The position numbers and the translations under genes are program-made. 64,000 nt of DNA. It comes from Thauera humireducens. Lineage in GTDB: Bacteria; Pseudomonadota; Gammaproteobacteria; Burkholderiales; Rhodocyclaceae. The DNA is taken from assembly GCF_001051995.2 (NCBI RefSeq), contig NZ_CP014646.1, positions 124,001-188,000 of the forward strand, in the 5' to 3' direction. Below the pieces are notes generated by a model. That model saw nothing but the letters and a program-made list of their open reading frames with translations, had not been told where the DNA came from and did no database searches. Positions 16,888 to 26,457 of the stretch are shown one piece after another; position 1 is the stretch's first letter; each line of letters starts with the position of its first letter.

Positions 16888-18567
16888 GTGGAAAAGATCT
16901 GGCTGCAAAGCTATCCGAAGGGCGTACCGGCTGAGATTGACGTCGATCAGTTCAAGTCGATCGGTGACCTTTTCGAGCAGGGGGTCGCGCGCTTCGGTTC
17001 GCGCACGGCCTACGTGTGCATGGGCAAGGGCATCACCTACGGCGAACTCGACGAGTTGTCGCGTCGTTTCGCCGCGTATCTTCAGGGTGAGCTGAAACTT
17101 CCCCGCGGTGCGCGCGTGGCGTTGATGATGCCCAACGTGCTGCAGTATCCGGTTGCCCTGTTCGGCACGCTCCGCGCCGGCTACACCGTCGTGAACGTCA
17201 ATCCGCTCTACACGGCGCGCGAGCTCGAGCATCAGCTGTGCGACGCCGGCGCCGACGTGGTCGTCATCCTCGAGAACTTCGCCCACACGCTCGAGCAGGT
17301 GCGGGGCCGGGTGCCGATCAAGCATGTCGTCGTCAGTAGCCTGGGCGAGATGCTGGGGTTTCCGAAGTCTGCGCTGGTCAACTTCGTCGTCCGGCGGATC
17401 AAGAAGATGGTGCCGGCCTGGAAGCTCGATGGGGCGATCACCTTTGCGGCGGCACTGGCGCGCGGCGATCGCCATCGTCTCCAGGCCGTGGAGATCGGCC
17501 ATGAGGACATCGCCTTCCTGCAATACACGGGCGGCACCACCGGCGTGGCCAAGGGCGCCATCCTCACCCACCGCAACATCATCGCCAACCTGCAGCAGGC
17601 TCATGCCTGGATCAAGCCGTTCGTGCGCGAAGGCGAGGAACTGATCATCACGGCGCTGCCGCTCTATCACATCTTCTCGCTCACGGCGAATTGCCTGACC
17701 TTCTTCAAGATCGGTGCGACGAACGTGCTGATCACCAATCCGCGCGACATTCCCGGTTTCGTCAAGGAACTGTCAAAGCACAGGTTCACCGCCATCACCG
17801 GTGTCAATACGCTGTTCAACGCGCTGCTCAACAATCCGGATTTCGGCAAGCTCGATTTCTCGAGTCTGCATGTGGCGCTGGGGGGTGGCATGGCGGTGCA
17901 ACAGGCCGTTGCCGAGAAATGGCGGAAGGTGACGGGCATTCCGCTGGTCGAGGCCTACGGGCTCACGGAGACGTCCCCGGCCGTCACGATCAACCCGCTC
18001 GATCTGCCCGAGTTCAACCACTCGATCGGCTTGCCGGTTTCGTCAACCGACATCAGCCTGCGTGATGATGCCGACAACGAGGTGCCGGTCGGACAGCGCG
18101 GCGAGCTCTGCGTGAAGGGCCCACAGGTGACGCGGGGCTACTGGAATCGTCCGGACGATTCGGCGCGGGCATTCACGCCGGATGGCTTCCTGCGCACGGG
18201 GGACATCGCGGTCATCGACGAGAAGGGCTTCGTCTCCATCGTTGACCGGAAGAAGGACATGATTCTGGTGTCGGGCTTCAATGTCTATCCCAACGAGGTC
18301 GAAGACGTGGTCGCCAGTCACCCCGGCGTGATCGAGGTCGCTGCGGTCGGCGTGCCGGACGAGCGCAGTGGCGAGGCGGTGAAGATCTTCGTGGTGCGCA
18401 AGGATCCTGCGTTGACCGAAGCGGCGTTGATCGCCTATTGCCACGAGAATCTGACGGGCTACAAGGTGCCGCACCGCGTCGAGTTCCGCGATGAACTGCC
18501 CAAGAGCAATGTGGGCAAGATCCTGCGGCGCGAGTTGCGCGAGGGGCCGGTGAGACAAGACGCGTGA
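16888..18567 (+). CDS. fadD: Long-chain fatty acid-CoA ligase
   Basis: Activates free fatty acids to acyl-CoA with ATP, giving an acyl-AMP intermediate, for beta-oxidation. The 559-residue AMP-forming enzyme has the P-loop [16 protein letters not shown], the A5 region [16 protein letters not shown], the hinge [13 protein letters not shown], and the C-terminal catalytic lysine in [13 protein letters not shown]. The GTG start has a perfect AAGGAGG seven bases upstream. A 225-base gap separates it from the CBS gene; I see no clear promoter there. No transporter or acyl-CoA dehydrogenase is adjacent. Confidence 0.93.
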   Translation: MEKIWLQSYPKGVPAEIDVDQFKSIGDLFEQGVARFGSRTAYVCMGKGITYGELDELSRRFAAYLQGELKLPRGARVALMMPNVLQYPVALFGTLRAGYTVVNVNPLYTARELEHQLCDAGADVVVILENFAHTLEQVRGRVPIKHVVVSSLGEMLGFPKSALVNFVVRRIKKMVPAWKLDGAITFAAALARGDRHRLQAVEIGHEDIAFLQYTGGTTGVAKGAILTHRNIIANLQQAHAWIKPFVREGEELIITALPLYHIFSLTANCLTFFKIGATNVLITNPRDIPGFVKELSKHRFTAITGVNTLFNALLNNPDFGKLDFSSLHVALGGGMAVQQAVAEKWRKVTGIPLVEAYGLTETSPAVTINPLDLPEFNHSIGLPVSSTDISLRDDADNEVPVGQRGELCVKGPQVTRGYWNRPDDSARAFTPDGFLRTGDIAVIDEKGFVSIVDRKKDMILVSGFNVYPNEVEDVVASHPGVIEVAAVGVPDERSGEAVKIFVVRKDPALTEAALIAYCHENLTGYKVPHRVEFRDELPKSNVGKILRRELREGPVRQDA

Positions 18568-18599
18568 TCGCGTGATCGCATCAGGAATGCACGGGGTGC

Positions 18600-18628
18600 T
18601 TGTGTAGGCGGCAGTTTCGTGCTTTCAT
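18600..18628 (+). promoter_or_regulatory. Weak candidate promoter of the ilv leader
   Basis: TTGTGT (18600-18605) and TTTCAT (18623-18628), 17-base spacing. The predicted start near 18635 would place the leader peptide about 20 bases into the transcript. Confidence 0.3.
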
Positions 18629-18655
18629 CTCTCCCGCAATTCATTTCGAGCCATC

Positions 18656-18733
18656 ATGCGTTCTTCCACCCGTTTCTTCGCCGTCGTTTCCGTAGCTGTA
18701 CGCGTAGTAGGCGTAGGCATGCGCGCGTCGTAA
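18656..18733 (+). CDS. Valine-rich ilvBN leader peptide (ivbL-like)
   Basis: A 25-residue open reading frame starting MRSSTRFFAVVSVAVRVVGV and ending GMRAS-stop. Seven of its 25 codons are valine, clustered within residues 10-20, and it contains no isoleucine or leucine. The pattern resembles the E. coli ivbL leader, whose core is a run of valines broken by one arginine. It ends 30 bases before an intrinsic terminator in front of acetolactate synthase genes. Such peptides sense charged tRNA: a ribosome stalled at Val codons favours an antiterminator. No strong ribosome binding site is visible upstream, and expression is inferred from context. Confidence 0.75.
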   Translation: MRSSTRFFAVVSVAVRVVGVGMRAS

Positions 18734-18763
18734 CGGGACAGAACACTCGAACAGCAGGATTCC

Positions 18764-18800
18764 AAACCCCCGTCGGCGCGCAAGCCCGGCGGGGGTTTTT
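18764..18800 (+). terminator. Attenuator terminator before ilvB
   Basis: Perfect 9-bp outer stem AAACCCCCG (18764-18772) with CGGGGGTTT (18790-18798), ending in five T. It sits between the valine-rich leader peptide and ilvB. An alternative pairing is visible: GCGCGC (18721-18726) and ACGGG (18733-18737) can pair in nested order with GCGCGC (18776-18781) and CCCGT (18769-18773). That would consume the 5' arm of the terminator and act as antiterminator. The 5' half of this pairing overlaps the end of the leader peptide, as attenuation requires. Confidence 0.8.
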
Positions 18801-18854
18801 GCATTCTGGGGCCGCGCCGGTGATGTCGCTGAAGTCAAAACCAAGGAGAGCATC

Positions 18855-20522
18855 ATGACTCAACTCACCGGCGCGCAACTGATCGTGCGCCTCCTCGAAC
18901 GCCAGGGCGTGCGTACCATCGCCGGCATCCCCGGTGGCGCGATTCTTCCGTTCTACGACGCGCTGTCGGCCAGTGCGCAGATCCGGCACGTGCTGGCGCG
19001 CCACGAGCAGGGCGCTGGCTTCATGGCGCAGGGCATGGCGCGGGTGTCGGGCGTGCCCCAGGTGTGCATCGCCTCGAGCGGTCCGGGGGCGACCAACCTC
19101 GTCACCGCGATTGCCGATGCCTGCCTCGATTCGATTCCGATGGTCATCATCACCGGCCAGGTGCCGCAATCCATGATCGGGACCGACGCCTTCCAGGAAG
19201 TGGATATCTACGGCATCACGGTGCCGATCACCAAGCACAATTTCCTTGTGCGCTCGGCGCAGGAGTTGCTCGAGGTCGTGCCCGACGCGTTCCGCATCGC
19301 CATGTCCGGCCGACCGGGTCCGGTGCTGATCGATGTGCCCAAGGATGTGCAGAACCAGCTGATCGAAGTCGACGAACTGCCGCCGCCCGCAGTGCCCGAC
19401 GCGCCGCCGCAGCTGGACATGGCGGCCATCGATACCGCAGCGCAGATGATCAACTCGGCCGTGCGACCGGTGCTCTATCTGGGCGGCGGTGTGGTCCATT
19501 CCGGTGCTTCCGCACTCGCGGTGACGCTGGCAGAGCAGGGCGCGCTGCCGACGACGATGACCCTGATGGCGCTGGGTGCGATGCCGATGGACCATCCGCT
19601 GTCGGTCGGCATGCTCGGCATGCACGGTGCCCGCTACACCAACTTCGTGCTCGAGGAGGCGGACCTGCTGATCTGCGTCGGTGCGCGCTTCGACGACCGC
19701 GCCATCGGCCGGGCCGCCCAGTTCTGCCCCAACGCGAAGATCGTCCACATCGACGTTGATCGCTCCGAGTTGCACAAGATCAAGACCGCGCACGTCGCGA
19801 TTCATGCCGATGTCACGGAGGCGCTCGAGGCCCTGCTGCCCCGTGTCAAGGCCGTGCTGCGCACCGACTGGCTGGCGCAGGTCGCGGATCTCAAGCAGCG
19901 GTTTCCGATGCAGCTCCCGGGCAGCGACGATCCGCGCAGTCACTACGGCCTGATCAAGGCGGTCGCCGACGCGCTCGACGACGAGGCGGTGGTTGCCACC
20001 GACGTGGGTCAGCACCAGATGTGGGTCGCTCAGGCCTATCCTTTCCGCCGTCCGCGCCAGTGGTTGACCTCGGGCGGGCTGGGCACGATGGGATTCGGCC
20101 TGCCGACGGCAATCGGCGCCGCCCTGGCCGAGCCCGAGCGCACGGTGGTGTGCTTCTCGGGCGACGGCAGCTTCAAGATGAACATCCAGGAGCTTGCGAC
20201 ACTGGCCGAGGAGGGGCTCAACCTCAAGGTCGTGCTCATGAACAACAATGCGCTGGGTCTGGTGTACCAGCAGCAGGCGCTGTTCTACGGCAAGCGCCAG
20301 TTCGCGTCCAGGTACCGCACCGAACCCGATTTCGTGAAGATCGCCGAAGGCTTCGGCGTGCCGGCCATCGACCTCGACAAGGCCGACGATCCCCGTGCCG
20401 CGCTGGCCGAGGCGCTGAATGCGCCCGGACCGTGCCTGATCCACGCGACGATCGATCGCGAGCAGTTTGTCTATCCCATGGTGCCGCCGGGTGCCGCCAA
20501 CACCGAAATGATCGGAGGCTGA
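18855..20522 (+). CDS. ilvB: Acetolactate (acetohydroxyacid) synthase large subunit
   Basis: Thiamine-diphosphate enzyme that makes 2-acetolactate and 2-aceto-2-hydroxybutyrate, the first shared step of Val, Leu and Ile synthesis. The 555 residues carry the cofactor-activating Glu in [17 protein letters not shown], the FAD region, and the C-terminal ThDP/Mg motif [20 protein letters not shown]...NNNALGLV. The small partner is short (IlvN type) and the leader peptide is ivbL-like, so this resembles E. coli isozyme I (IlvBN) rather than IlvIH. There is no ilvC alongside. The TGA stop overlaps the ilvN start. Confidence 0.93.
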   Translation: MTQLTGAQLIVRLLERQGVRTIAGIPGGAILPFYDALSASAQIRHVLARHEQGAGFMAQGMARVSGVPQVCIASSGPGATNLVTAIADACLDSIPMVIITGQVPQSMIGTDAFQEVDIYGITVPITKHNFLVRSAQELLEVVPDAFRIAMSGRPGPVLIDVPKDVQNQLIEVDELPPPAVPDAPPQLDMAAIDTAAQMINSAVRPVLYLGGGVVHSGASALAVTLAEQGALPTTMTLMALGAMPMDHPLSVGMLGMHGARYTNFVLEEADLLICVGARFDDRAIGRAAQFCPNAKIVHIDVDRSELHKIKTAHVAIHADVTEALEALLPRVKAVLRTDWLAQVADLKQRFPMQLPGSDDPRSHYGLIKAVADALDDEAVVATDVGQHQMWVAQAYPFRRPRQWLTSGGLGTMGFGLPTAIGAALAEPERTVVCFSGDGSFKMNIQELATLAEEGLNLKVVLMNNNALGLVYQQQALFYGKRQFASRYRTEPDFVKIAEGFGVPAIDLDKADDPRAALAEALNAPGPCLIHATIDREQFVYPMVPPGAANTEMIGG

Positions 20523-20839
20523 TGATGATCGAACAAGTTGCCGACCCGCTGCCGCAAGCCGGCCACGCAAAGGTCATTCTAGAGATCGATGTGAATAACC
20601 ACGCCGGGGTGATGAGCCACATCTGCAATCTTTTTGCGCGCCGCGCCTTCAACGTCGAAGGCATTCTGTGCATGCCGGTTTCCGACGGCAGGCGCTCGCG
20701 CATCTGGCTGCTCGTGTTCGACGACCAGCGCCTCGAGCAGATGGTCCGCCAGGTTGAAAAGCTGGAGGACGTGCTCGCGGTGCGTCGCCATGGGGCGGAG
20801 CACGAAGTGTTCGAACGCCTGGAAGACTTCTTCCACTGA
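20522..20839 (+). CDS. ilvN: Acetolactate synthase small regulatory subunit
   Basis: A 105-residue ACT-domain protein ([20 protein letters not shown], then [20 protein letters not shown]). It activates the large subunit and gives valine feedback inhibition. The short length matches E. coli IlvN (96) and not IlvH (163). The start is ATG 20522 in TGATG overlap with the ilvB stop, or ATG 20525 directly after it; either way translation is coupled. Confidence 0.92.
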   Translation: MMIEQVADPLPQAGHAKVILEIDVNNHAGVMSHICNLFARRAFNVEGILCMPVSDGRRSRIWLLVFDDQRLEQMVRQVEKLEDVLAVRRHGAEHEVFERLEDFFH

Positions 20840-20872
20840 GCGCTGGCCGGCGCCCCGTGCGCCGTGGCCGAA

Positions 20873-20909
20873 GGGGATGGGGCGCGTGCTAGACTCGCGC
20901 CCCATCCCC
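20873..20909 (+). other. Long GC-rich hairpin between ilvN and aroC
   Basis: A perfect 14-bp inverted repeat, GGGGATGGGGCGCG (20873-20886) with CGCGCCCCATCCCC (20896-20909) and a nine-base loop, 34 bases after the ilvN stop. The bases after it are CTCTTGTTCCTC, so the T run is weak. It probably acts as terminator or 3' mRNA stabiliser of the ilv operon. The loop contains TGCTAGACT, a possible extended minus-10 for aroC. Confidence 0.6.
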
Positions 20910-20968
20910 CTCTTGTTCCTCTGCGCCCCGTGGGGCAGCGGGTTCATTGCTGATCAGGCAGGAAAGTC

Positions 20969-22099
20969 ATGTCCGGAAACACCATCGGTACCCTATTCAC
21001 CGTCACGTCCTTTGGCGAGTCGCACGGCCCGGCGATCGGCTGCGTCGTCGATGGCTGCCCGCCGGGACTGGCACTGACAGCGGCTGACATCCAGATCGAA
21101 CTGGATCGGCGCAAGCCCGGCACCTCCCGTCACGTGACCCAGCGTCGCGAGCCCGACGAGGTCGAGATCCTGTCCGGGGTATTCGAGGGCGTGACCACCG
21201 GTACGCCGATCGCACTGCTGATTCGCAACCAGGACCAGCGCAGCAAGGACTACGGCAACATCGCCGATACCTTCCGCCCGGGACACGCCGATTACCCCTA
21301 TTGGCAGAAGTACGGCATCCGCGACTACCGTGGCGGCGGCCGTTCTTCGGCGCGCGAGACCGCAGTGCGCGTGGCGGCAGGTGCGATCGCGAAGAAATGG
21401 CTGCATGAGCGCTACGGTATCGTGATCCGGGCCTGCATGACGGCGCTCGGGCCGATCGAGATCCCGTTCATGTCGTGGGACGAGGTCGATCGCAATCCCT
21501 TCTTCGCGCCCAACGCCGATATCGTGCCGCAACTCGAGACCTACATGGACGAACTGCGCAAGTCCGGCGACTCGATCGGTGCGCGCATCGACGTGGTGGC
21601 CAGCGGCGTGCCCGTGGGCTGGGGCGAGCCGGTGTATGGCCGCCTGGATGCCGACATCGCCTACGCGATGATGGGCATCAATGCAGTGAAGGGCGTCGAG
21701 ATCGGCGCGGGGTTTGCCTCCGTTGCGCAGCGTGGCACCGAGCATGGTGACGAGATGACGCCGGAAGGCTTCCTGTCGAACAATGCGGGTGGCGTGCTTG
21801 GCGGCATCTCCACCGGCCAGGACGTCATCGCCAGCATCGCGATCAAGCCGACCTCGAGCATCCGCCTCGATCGGCGCTCCATCGACCGTGCAGGCAACCC
21901 GGTCATCGTCAACACCCACGGTCGCCACGATCCCTGCGTCGGCATCCGTGCGACACCGATCGCCGAGTCCATGCTCGCACTGGTGCTGATCGATCACGCG
22001 CTGCGTCATCGCGCCCAGTGCGGCGACGTCCGCACCGACACGCCGCGCATTGCCGGGCTCGCGCCACTGGGACAGCAGCGCCTGCCGTCGCCGCGCTGA
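20969..22099 (+). CDS. aroC: Chorismate synthase
   Basis: Converts 5-enolpyruvylshikimate-3-phosphate to chorismate with reduced FMN, the last step of the shikimate pathway. The 376-residue protein starts [18 protein letters not shown] and has the family signatures [16 protein letters not shown] and [19 protein letters not shown]. The extreme C-terminus ([11 protein letters not shown]) runs on slightly past the conserved end. Its substrate is made by AroA, encoded 37 kb away in this window. Confidence 0.96.
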   Translation: MSGNTIGTLFTVTSFGESHGPAIGCVVDGCPPGLALTAADIQIELDRRKPGTSRHVTQRREPDEVEILSGVFEGVTTGTPIALLIRNQDQRSKDYGNIADTFRPGHADYPYWQKYGIRDYRGGGRSSARETAVRVAAGAIAKKWLHERYGIVIRACMTALGPIEIPFMSWDEVDRNPFFAPNADIVPQLETYMDELRKSGDSIGARIDVVASGVPVGWGEPVYGRLDADIAYAMMGINAVKGVEIGAGFASVAQRGTEHGDEMTPEGFLSNNAGGVLGGISTGQDVIASIAIKPTSSIRLDRRSIDRAGNPVIVNTHGRHDPCVGIRATPIAESMLALVLIDHALRHRAQCGDVRTDTPRIAGLAPLGQQRLPSPR

Positions 22100-22134
22100 C
22101 GGTCGCTCCCGGTTCGCGCGAGGCGCAGGCGCGC

Positions 22135-23292
22135 ATGCTCCCGTACTGGCGCCTGTCGGCGTATTACTTCTTCTATTTCGCCTTCGTCGGCGCCTTTTCG
22201 CCGTACTTCACGCTGTACCTGCAGGCGGCGTCGCTGAGCGCGACCGAGATCGCGCTGCTGATGTCGCTGATGCAGTTGATGCGCATCCTGGCGCCGAACC
22301 TGTGGGGCTGGCTGGCCGAACGGCTCGGCATGCGCGTGGCGATCGTCCGGCTTTCGGCCCTGATGAGCCTGGTCGGCTTCTCGGGCTTCTTCCTGACCAC
22401 GGAGTTCGGCGGCCTTTTCGCCGCGATGGCCCTGATGGCCTTCTTCTGGAGTGCCGCGCTGCCCTTGATCGAAGGGCTCGCCTTCTCGCACCTCGGCGAC
22501 GAGGCGCATCGCTACGGCAGCATCCGTGTCTGGGGTTCGGTCGGCTTCGTCGTTGCGGTGCTGGCATTGGGGCTGGTGCTGGATCACGTTGCGATCGATG
22601 CGGTGTTATGGGTCACGGCCGCAATCCTGCTTGGCATCCTGGCGTGCTCGTTCACGATCCCCGAGGCCGTGTCCGCACATGTCGAGCGTGCATCGCTCAG
22701 CCTGCGCGAGACGCTGCGCCGGCGTGAGGTCAGGGCCTTGCTGGGCGCGTGCTTCCTGATGTCGGCGGCGCATGGGGCCTTCTACGTCTTCTATTCCATC
22801 TATCTCGTCGACAATGGCTACGACAAGGCGCTGGTCGGTTGGATGTGGACCCTCGGCGTGGTCGCGGAGATCATCCTCTTCATGCTGATGCCGCGGCTCA
22901 TGCGGCGCTTCAGTCTACGGGCGATCCTGCTGTTCTCCTTTGCCTGTGCAGTCGTGCGCTTCGTGCTGATCGGCTGGGGGGCTGACAGCCTGCCAGTGTT
23001 GCTGTTCGCGCAGATCCTGCACGGCGCCACCTTCGGCGCCTATCATGTCGCGGCGATTGCCGCGGTGAACCTCTGGTTCCCCGGACGACTCCAATCGCGA
23101 GGCCAAGCCCTGTACGGCAGTGTGTCATTCGGGGCGGGCGGCATGCTGGGCGGCCTGCTCAGCGGCTATACGTGGGAGGCGATCGGTGCGGCGTGGACCT
23201 TCACGCTGGGGTCCGTGTTCGCGCTGGCGGGGCTCGTTTGGCTGGCGCGCGGATGGCCGTCGTCGACGCACGGCGAGGCTGGCCCTTCGTGA
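22135..23292 (+). CDS. MFS transporter, phenylpropionate-permease (HcaT-like) family
   Basis: A 385-residue inner membrane protein with about twelve hydrophobic helices. It begins MLPYWRLSAYYFFYFAFVGA, a hallmark of the 3-phenylpropionic acid transporter subgroup of the major facilitator superfamily. Other signatures are YGSIRVWGSVGF after helix 4 and an MPRLMRRFSLRAIL loop. The true substrate is unknown; homologues are often encoded beside aroC without catabolic genes, as here. ATG 22135 was chosen as the start of the first helix; it is 36 bases after aroC. Confidence 0.88.
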   Translation: MLPYWRLSAYYFFYFAFVGAFSPYFTLYLQAASLSATEIALLMSLMQLMRILAPNLWGWLAERLGMRVAIVRLSALMSLVGFSGFFLTTEFGGLFAAMALMAFFWSAALPLIEGLAFSHLGDEAHRYGSIRVWGSVGFVVAVLALGLVLDHVAIDAVLWVTAAILLGILACSFTIPEAVSAHVERASLSLRETLRRREVRALLGACFLMSAAHGAFYVFYSIYLVDNGYDKALVGWMWTLGVVAEIILFMLMPRLMRRFSLRAILLFSFACAVVRFVLIGWGADSLPVLLFAQILHGATFGAYHVAAIAAVNLWFPGRLQSRGQALYGSVSFGAGGMLGGLLSGYTWEAIGAAWTFTLGSVFALAGLVWLARGWPSSTHGEAGPS

Positions 23293-23302
23293 GGAGAGAG
23301 GA

Positions 23303-24121
23303 ATGATCGGGACGATTTCAAGAACCGTGTTGCCGGCCGTGCTGGCGGCCACGATCACCGTGGCCTGCCAGACGGTGCAGACGACGCAGGGCGGCGCGGT
23401 CGGCGTGCAGCGCTCGCAGCTGATGATGGTTTCGGCGCAGGAAGTGGAGCAGGCGTCGAACAAGCAGTACCGGCAGATGCTCGACGAGGCTCGCCGCAAG
23501 AACGCGCTCAACCGCGACGCCGCCACGGTACAGCGGGTGCGCCGCATCGTGTCGCGACTGACGGCGCAGACGGCCGTGTTCCGGCCCGATGCACCCGCCT
23601 GGCAGTGGGAGGTCAACGTATTCACGTCGAACGAACTGAATGCCTGGTGCATGGCCGGCGGCAAGATGGCGATCTACACCGGACTGATCGACCGGCTCCA
23701 GCTCAGCGACGACGAGATTGCGGCGGTCATGGGGCACGAGATTGCCCACGCCCTGCGCGAGCATGCCCGCGAGCGCGTCTCCAAGGCGATGGCAACGGGG
23801 CTCGGTGTGTCGGTGGCGGGCGCGCTGCTCGGCGTGGGGCAGGTGGGGCAGGACCTGATGAACACGGTCGCCAAGGTGACGTTCGAGTTGCCGAATTCGC
23901 GCGAGCACGAGATGGAGGCCGATCGCATGGGCGTGGAGCTGGCCGCGCGTGCGGGCTACGACCCCAGGGCCGCCGTCACGTTGTGGGACAAGATGGCCTC
24001 GCAGTCGGCAGGCGCTCCGCCGCAGTGGCTATCGACGCATCCGTCGCACTCGACGCGCAAGCGGGATCTGACCGAATACGCCGCGCGCGTGATGCCGCTT
24101 TATCAGGGCGTCCGCCGCTGA
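23303..24121 (+). CDS. M48 family metalloprotease, lipoprotein (LoiP/YggG-like)
   Basis: A 272-residue periplasmic zinc protease. The N-terminal signal ends in a lipobox-like TVAC (Cys22). The catalytic HEIAH motif (AVMGHEIAHALREHARER) and the third zinc ligand in REHEMEADRMGVELAARAGY are intact. E. coli LoiP and BepA of this family act in outer membrane protein quality control. BamD, encoded at the start of this window, belongs to the pathway they monitor, but the two genes are 22 kb apart. GAGGAGAG precedes ATG 23303. Confidence 0.9.
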   Translation: MIGTISRTVLPAVLAATITVACQTVQTTQGGAVGVQRSQLMMVSAQEVEQASNKQYRQMLDEARRKNALNRDAATVQRVRRIVSRLTAQTAVFRPDAPAWQWEVNVFTSNELNAWCMAGGKMAIYTGLIDRLQLSDDEIAAVMGHEIAHALREHARERVSKAMATGLGVSVAGALLGVGQVGQDLMNTVAKVTFELPNSREHEMEADRMGVELAARAGYDPRAAVTLWDKMASQSAGAPPQWLSTHPSHSTRKRDLTEYAARVMPLYQGVRR

Positions 24122-24212
24122 AACGGCCTGTCATCGATCAGTCCGGGTCAATCTGGTCAGTTTTCGCTGCTTTGTGAAATAATCGATTTCTTTTTTGCGC
24201 GGATTACACGGG

Positions 24213-25622
24213 ATGGCAGCTCAAACCCTGTACGAGAAGCTCTGGTCGAGCCACGTCGTTCACGAAGAAGCCGACGGCACGGCGCTGATCTACATCGATC
24301 GTCACCTGGTGCACGAAGTCACCAGCCCGCAGGCCTTCGAGGGGCTGAAGCTGGCCGGGCGCAAGCCGTGGCGCATCAGCTCGATCGTCGCCACCGCCGA
24401 CCACAACACGCCCACCGACCACTGGGATCTCGGTATCCAGGATCCTGTGTCGCGTCAGCAGGTCGAGACGCTGGATGCCAACATCCGCGAGGTCGGCTCG
24501 CTCGCCTACTTCCCGTTCAAGGACGAACGCCAGGGCATCGTCCATGTGATCGGGCCCGAGAACGGCGCGACACTGCCGGGCATGACCGTCGTCTGTGGCG
24601 ATTCGCACACGTCCACGCACGGCGCCTTTGGCTGTCTGGCGCATGGCATCGGGACCTCCGAGGTCGAGCACGTGATGGCCACGCAGTGCCTGCTGCAGAA
24701 GAAGTCCCGGACGATGCTGATCAAGGTCGACGGGCAACTCGGCAAGGGCGTGACCGCGAAGGACATCGTGCTCGCCATCATCGGCAAGATCGGCACTGCC
24801 GGTGGCACCGGCTTCGCGATGGAGTTCGGCGGGAGCGCCATCCGCGCGCTGTCGATGGAAGGCCGCATGACGATCTGCAACATGGCGATCGAGGCGGGCG
24901 CGCGTGCGGGCATGGTCGGCGTGGATGAGACGACCATCGCCTACCTCAGGAATCGTCCGTTTTCGCCCAAGGGCGAAGCCTGGGATCAGGCGGTTGCCTA
25001 CTGGCGCACGCTTCACAGCGACGAAGGCGCGCAGTTCGACAAGGTCGTCGAACTCAAGGCCGAAGACATCCTGCCGCAGGTCACCTGGGGAACATCGCCC
25101 GAGATGGTCACTACGGTCGATGGCCGTGTGCCCGATCCTGCCGCAGTGGCGGACCCGGTGCGCCGCGAAGGCGTCGAGCGCGCGCTGAAGTACATGGGAC
25201 TCGAGCCGAACACGCCGATCACCGACATCAAGGTCGACCAGGTCTTCATCGGCTCGTGCACCAACTCGCGCATCGAGGATCTGCGCGAAGCCGCGGCCGT
25301 GGCCAAGGGGCGCAGCAAGGCCGCCAATGTCAAGCGCGTGCTGGTGGTGCCGGGGTCGGGTCTCGTCAAGCGCCAGGCCGAAGAGGAGGGCTTGCACGAG
25401 ATCTTCCTTGCCGCCGGATTCGAATGGCGCGAACCGGGCTGTTCGATGTGCCTGGCGATGAATGCCGACCGCCTCGAACCGGGCGAGCGCTGCGCCTCGA
25501 CCTCGAACCGCAATTTCGAAGGCCGTCAGGGCGCGGGGGGGCGTACCCACCTCGTGAGCCCGGCAATGGCCGCGGCGGCTGCGGTGACCGGCCATTTTGC
25601 CGACGTGCGCACGCTGGCCTGA
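24213..25622 (+). CDS. leuC: 3-isopropylmalate dehydratase large subunit
   Basis: With LeuD it isomerises 2- to 3-isopropylmalate in leucine synthesis. The 469-residue aconitase-family protein holds the cysteine ligands of the [4Fe-4S] cluster in [17 protein letters not shown] and [11 protein letters not shown], and the motif [16 protein letters not shown] 24213 was chosen as the family start. The 91-base upstream gap has no leader peptide or terminator that I can see; a T-rich stretch (24189-24196) lies close to the start. Confidence 0.96.
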   Translation: MAAQTLYEKLWSSHVVHEEADGTALIYIDRHLVHEVTSPQAFEGLKLAGRKPWRISSIVATADHNTPTDHWDLGIQDPVSRQQVETLDANIREVGSLAYFPFKDERQGIVHVIGPENGATLPGMTVVCGDSHTSTHGAFGCLAHGIGTSEVEHVMATQCLLQKKSRTMLIKVDGQLGKGVTAKDIVLAIIGKIGTAGGTGFAMEFGGSAIRALSMEGRMTICNMAIEAGARAGMVGVDETTIAYLRNRPFSPKGEAWDQAVAYWRTLHSDEGAQFDKVVELKAEDILPQVTWGTSPEMVTTVDGRVPDPAAVADPVRREGVERALKYMGLEPNTPITDIKVDQVFIGSCTNSRIEDLREAAAVAKGRSKAANVKRVLVVPGSGLVKRQAEEEGLHEIFLAAGFEWREPGCSMCLAMNADRLEPGERCASTSNRNFEGRQGAGGRTHLVSPAMAAAAAVTGHFADVRTLA

Positions 25623-25654
25623 GCGCCGGTTTGATCAAGATTGAGGAGCATGCA

Positions 25655-25783
25655 ATGAAGAAACTTGCACTGGTCGTCGCCGCGCTGGTGGCCGGCTTCG
25701 TCTCCATGGCTTGCAACACCGTCCAGGGTGTCGGTAAGGACATCGAAAAGGGTGGCGAGGCCATCCAGAGGGCAGTGAAGTAA
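25655..25783 (+). CDS. Entericidin-type small lipoprotein
   Basis: A 42-residue protein: [20 protein letters not shown] followed by [20 protein letters not shown]. It has a lipoprotein signal with acylated Cys20 and the entericidin motif C-NT-x-GxGxDI. E. coli entericidins A/B are a small lipoprotein antidote/toxin pair induced in stationary phase, but function in other bacteria is unproven. It lies between leuC and leuD, and its TAA stop overlaps the leuD ATG, so it is translated as part of the leucine operon. Confidence 0.88.
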   Translation: MKKLALVVAALVAGFVSMACNTVQGVGKDIEKGGEAIQRAVK

Positions 25784-26421
25784 TGAAGCCATTTACCCGA
25801 CTCGACGGTCTGGTCGCGCCGCTCGACCGTGCCAACGTCGACACCGACGCGATCATCCCCAAGCAGTTCCTGAAGTCGATCAAGCGCAGCGGCTTCGGTC
25901 CGAACGCCTTCGATGAGTGGCGCTATCTCGACGTTGGTCAGCCTGGCCAGGATTGCAGCACGCGTCCCCTGAACCCCGACTTCGTGCTCAACCAGCCGCG
26001 CTACCAGGGCGCGCAGATCCTGCTGACGCGCGACAACTTCGGCTGCGGCAGTTCGCGCGAGCACGCACCATGGGCGCTGGAGGACTACGGTTTCCGCGTG
26101 CTGATCGGGCCGAGCTTCGCCGACATCTTCTTCAACAACAGCTTCAAGAACGGCCTGCTGCCGATCAAGCTGGATGCGGTGGAAGTGGACGAACTGTTCC
26201 GCCAGTGCGAGGCAAGCGAAGGTTACCGCCTGGTCGTCGATCTGGCGGCGCAGACCATCACGCGCCCCGACGGCAGGGTGATCGGTTTCGACATCGACCC
26301 CTTCCGCAAGGAATGCCTGCTCAACGGCTGGGACGACATCGGCCTGACGCTGCGCCACGCAGACAAGATCCGCGCGTTCGAAGACAAGCGCCGCGCCGAA
26401 CACCCGTATTACTTTGCCTGA
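25783..26421 (+). CDS. leuD: 3-isopropylmalate dehydratase small subunit
   Basis: Swivel domain partner of LeuC, 212 residues, with the signature [15 protein letters not shown] and the substrate loop [20 protein letters not shown]. The ATG shares a base with the stop of the entericidin gene (TAATG). leuB follows 36 bases later. Confidence 0.96.
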   Translation: MKPFTRLDGLVAPLDRANVDTDAIIPKQFLKSIKRSGFGPNAFDEWRYLDVGQPGQDCSTRPLNPDFVLNQPRYQGAQILLTRDNFGCGSSREHAPWALEDYGFRVLIGPSFADIFFNNSFKNGLLPIKLDAVEVDELFRQCEASEGYRLVVDLAAQTITRPDGRVIGFDIDPFRKECLLNGWDDIGLTLRHADKIRAFEDKRRAEHPYYFA

Positions 26422-26457
26422 GCCCGTACGGCTCACCGAACCAAGGAAGACGATTCG

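Noticed and set aside
24122..24212. Possible leucine leader peptide or attenuator before leuC
   Set aside because: The 91-base gap has no short frame rich in Leu codons and no terminator hairpin; only a T-rich stretch is present.
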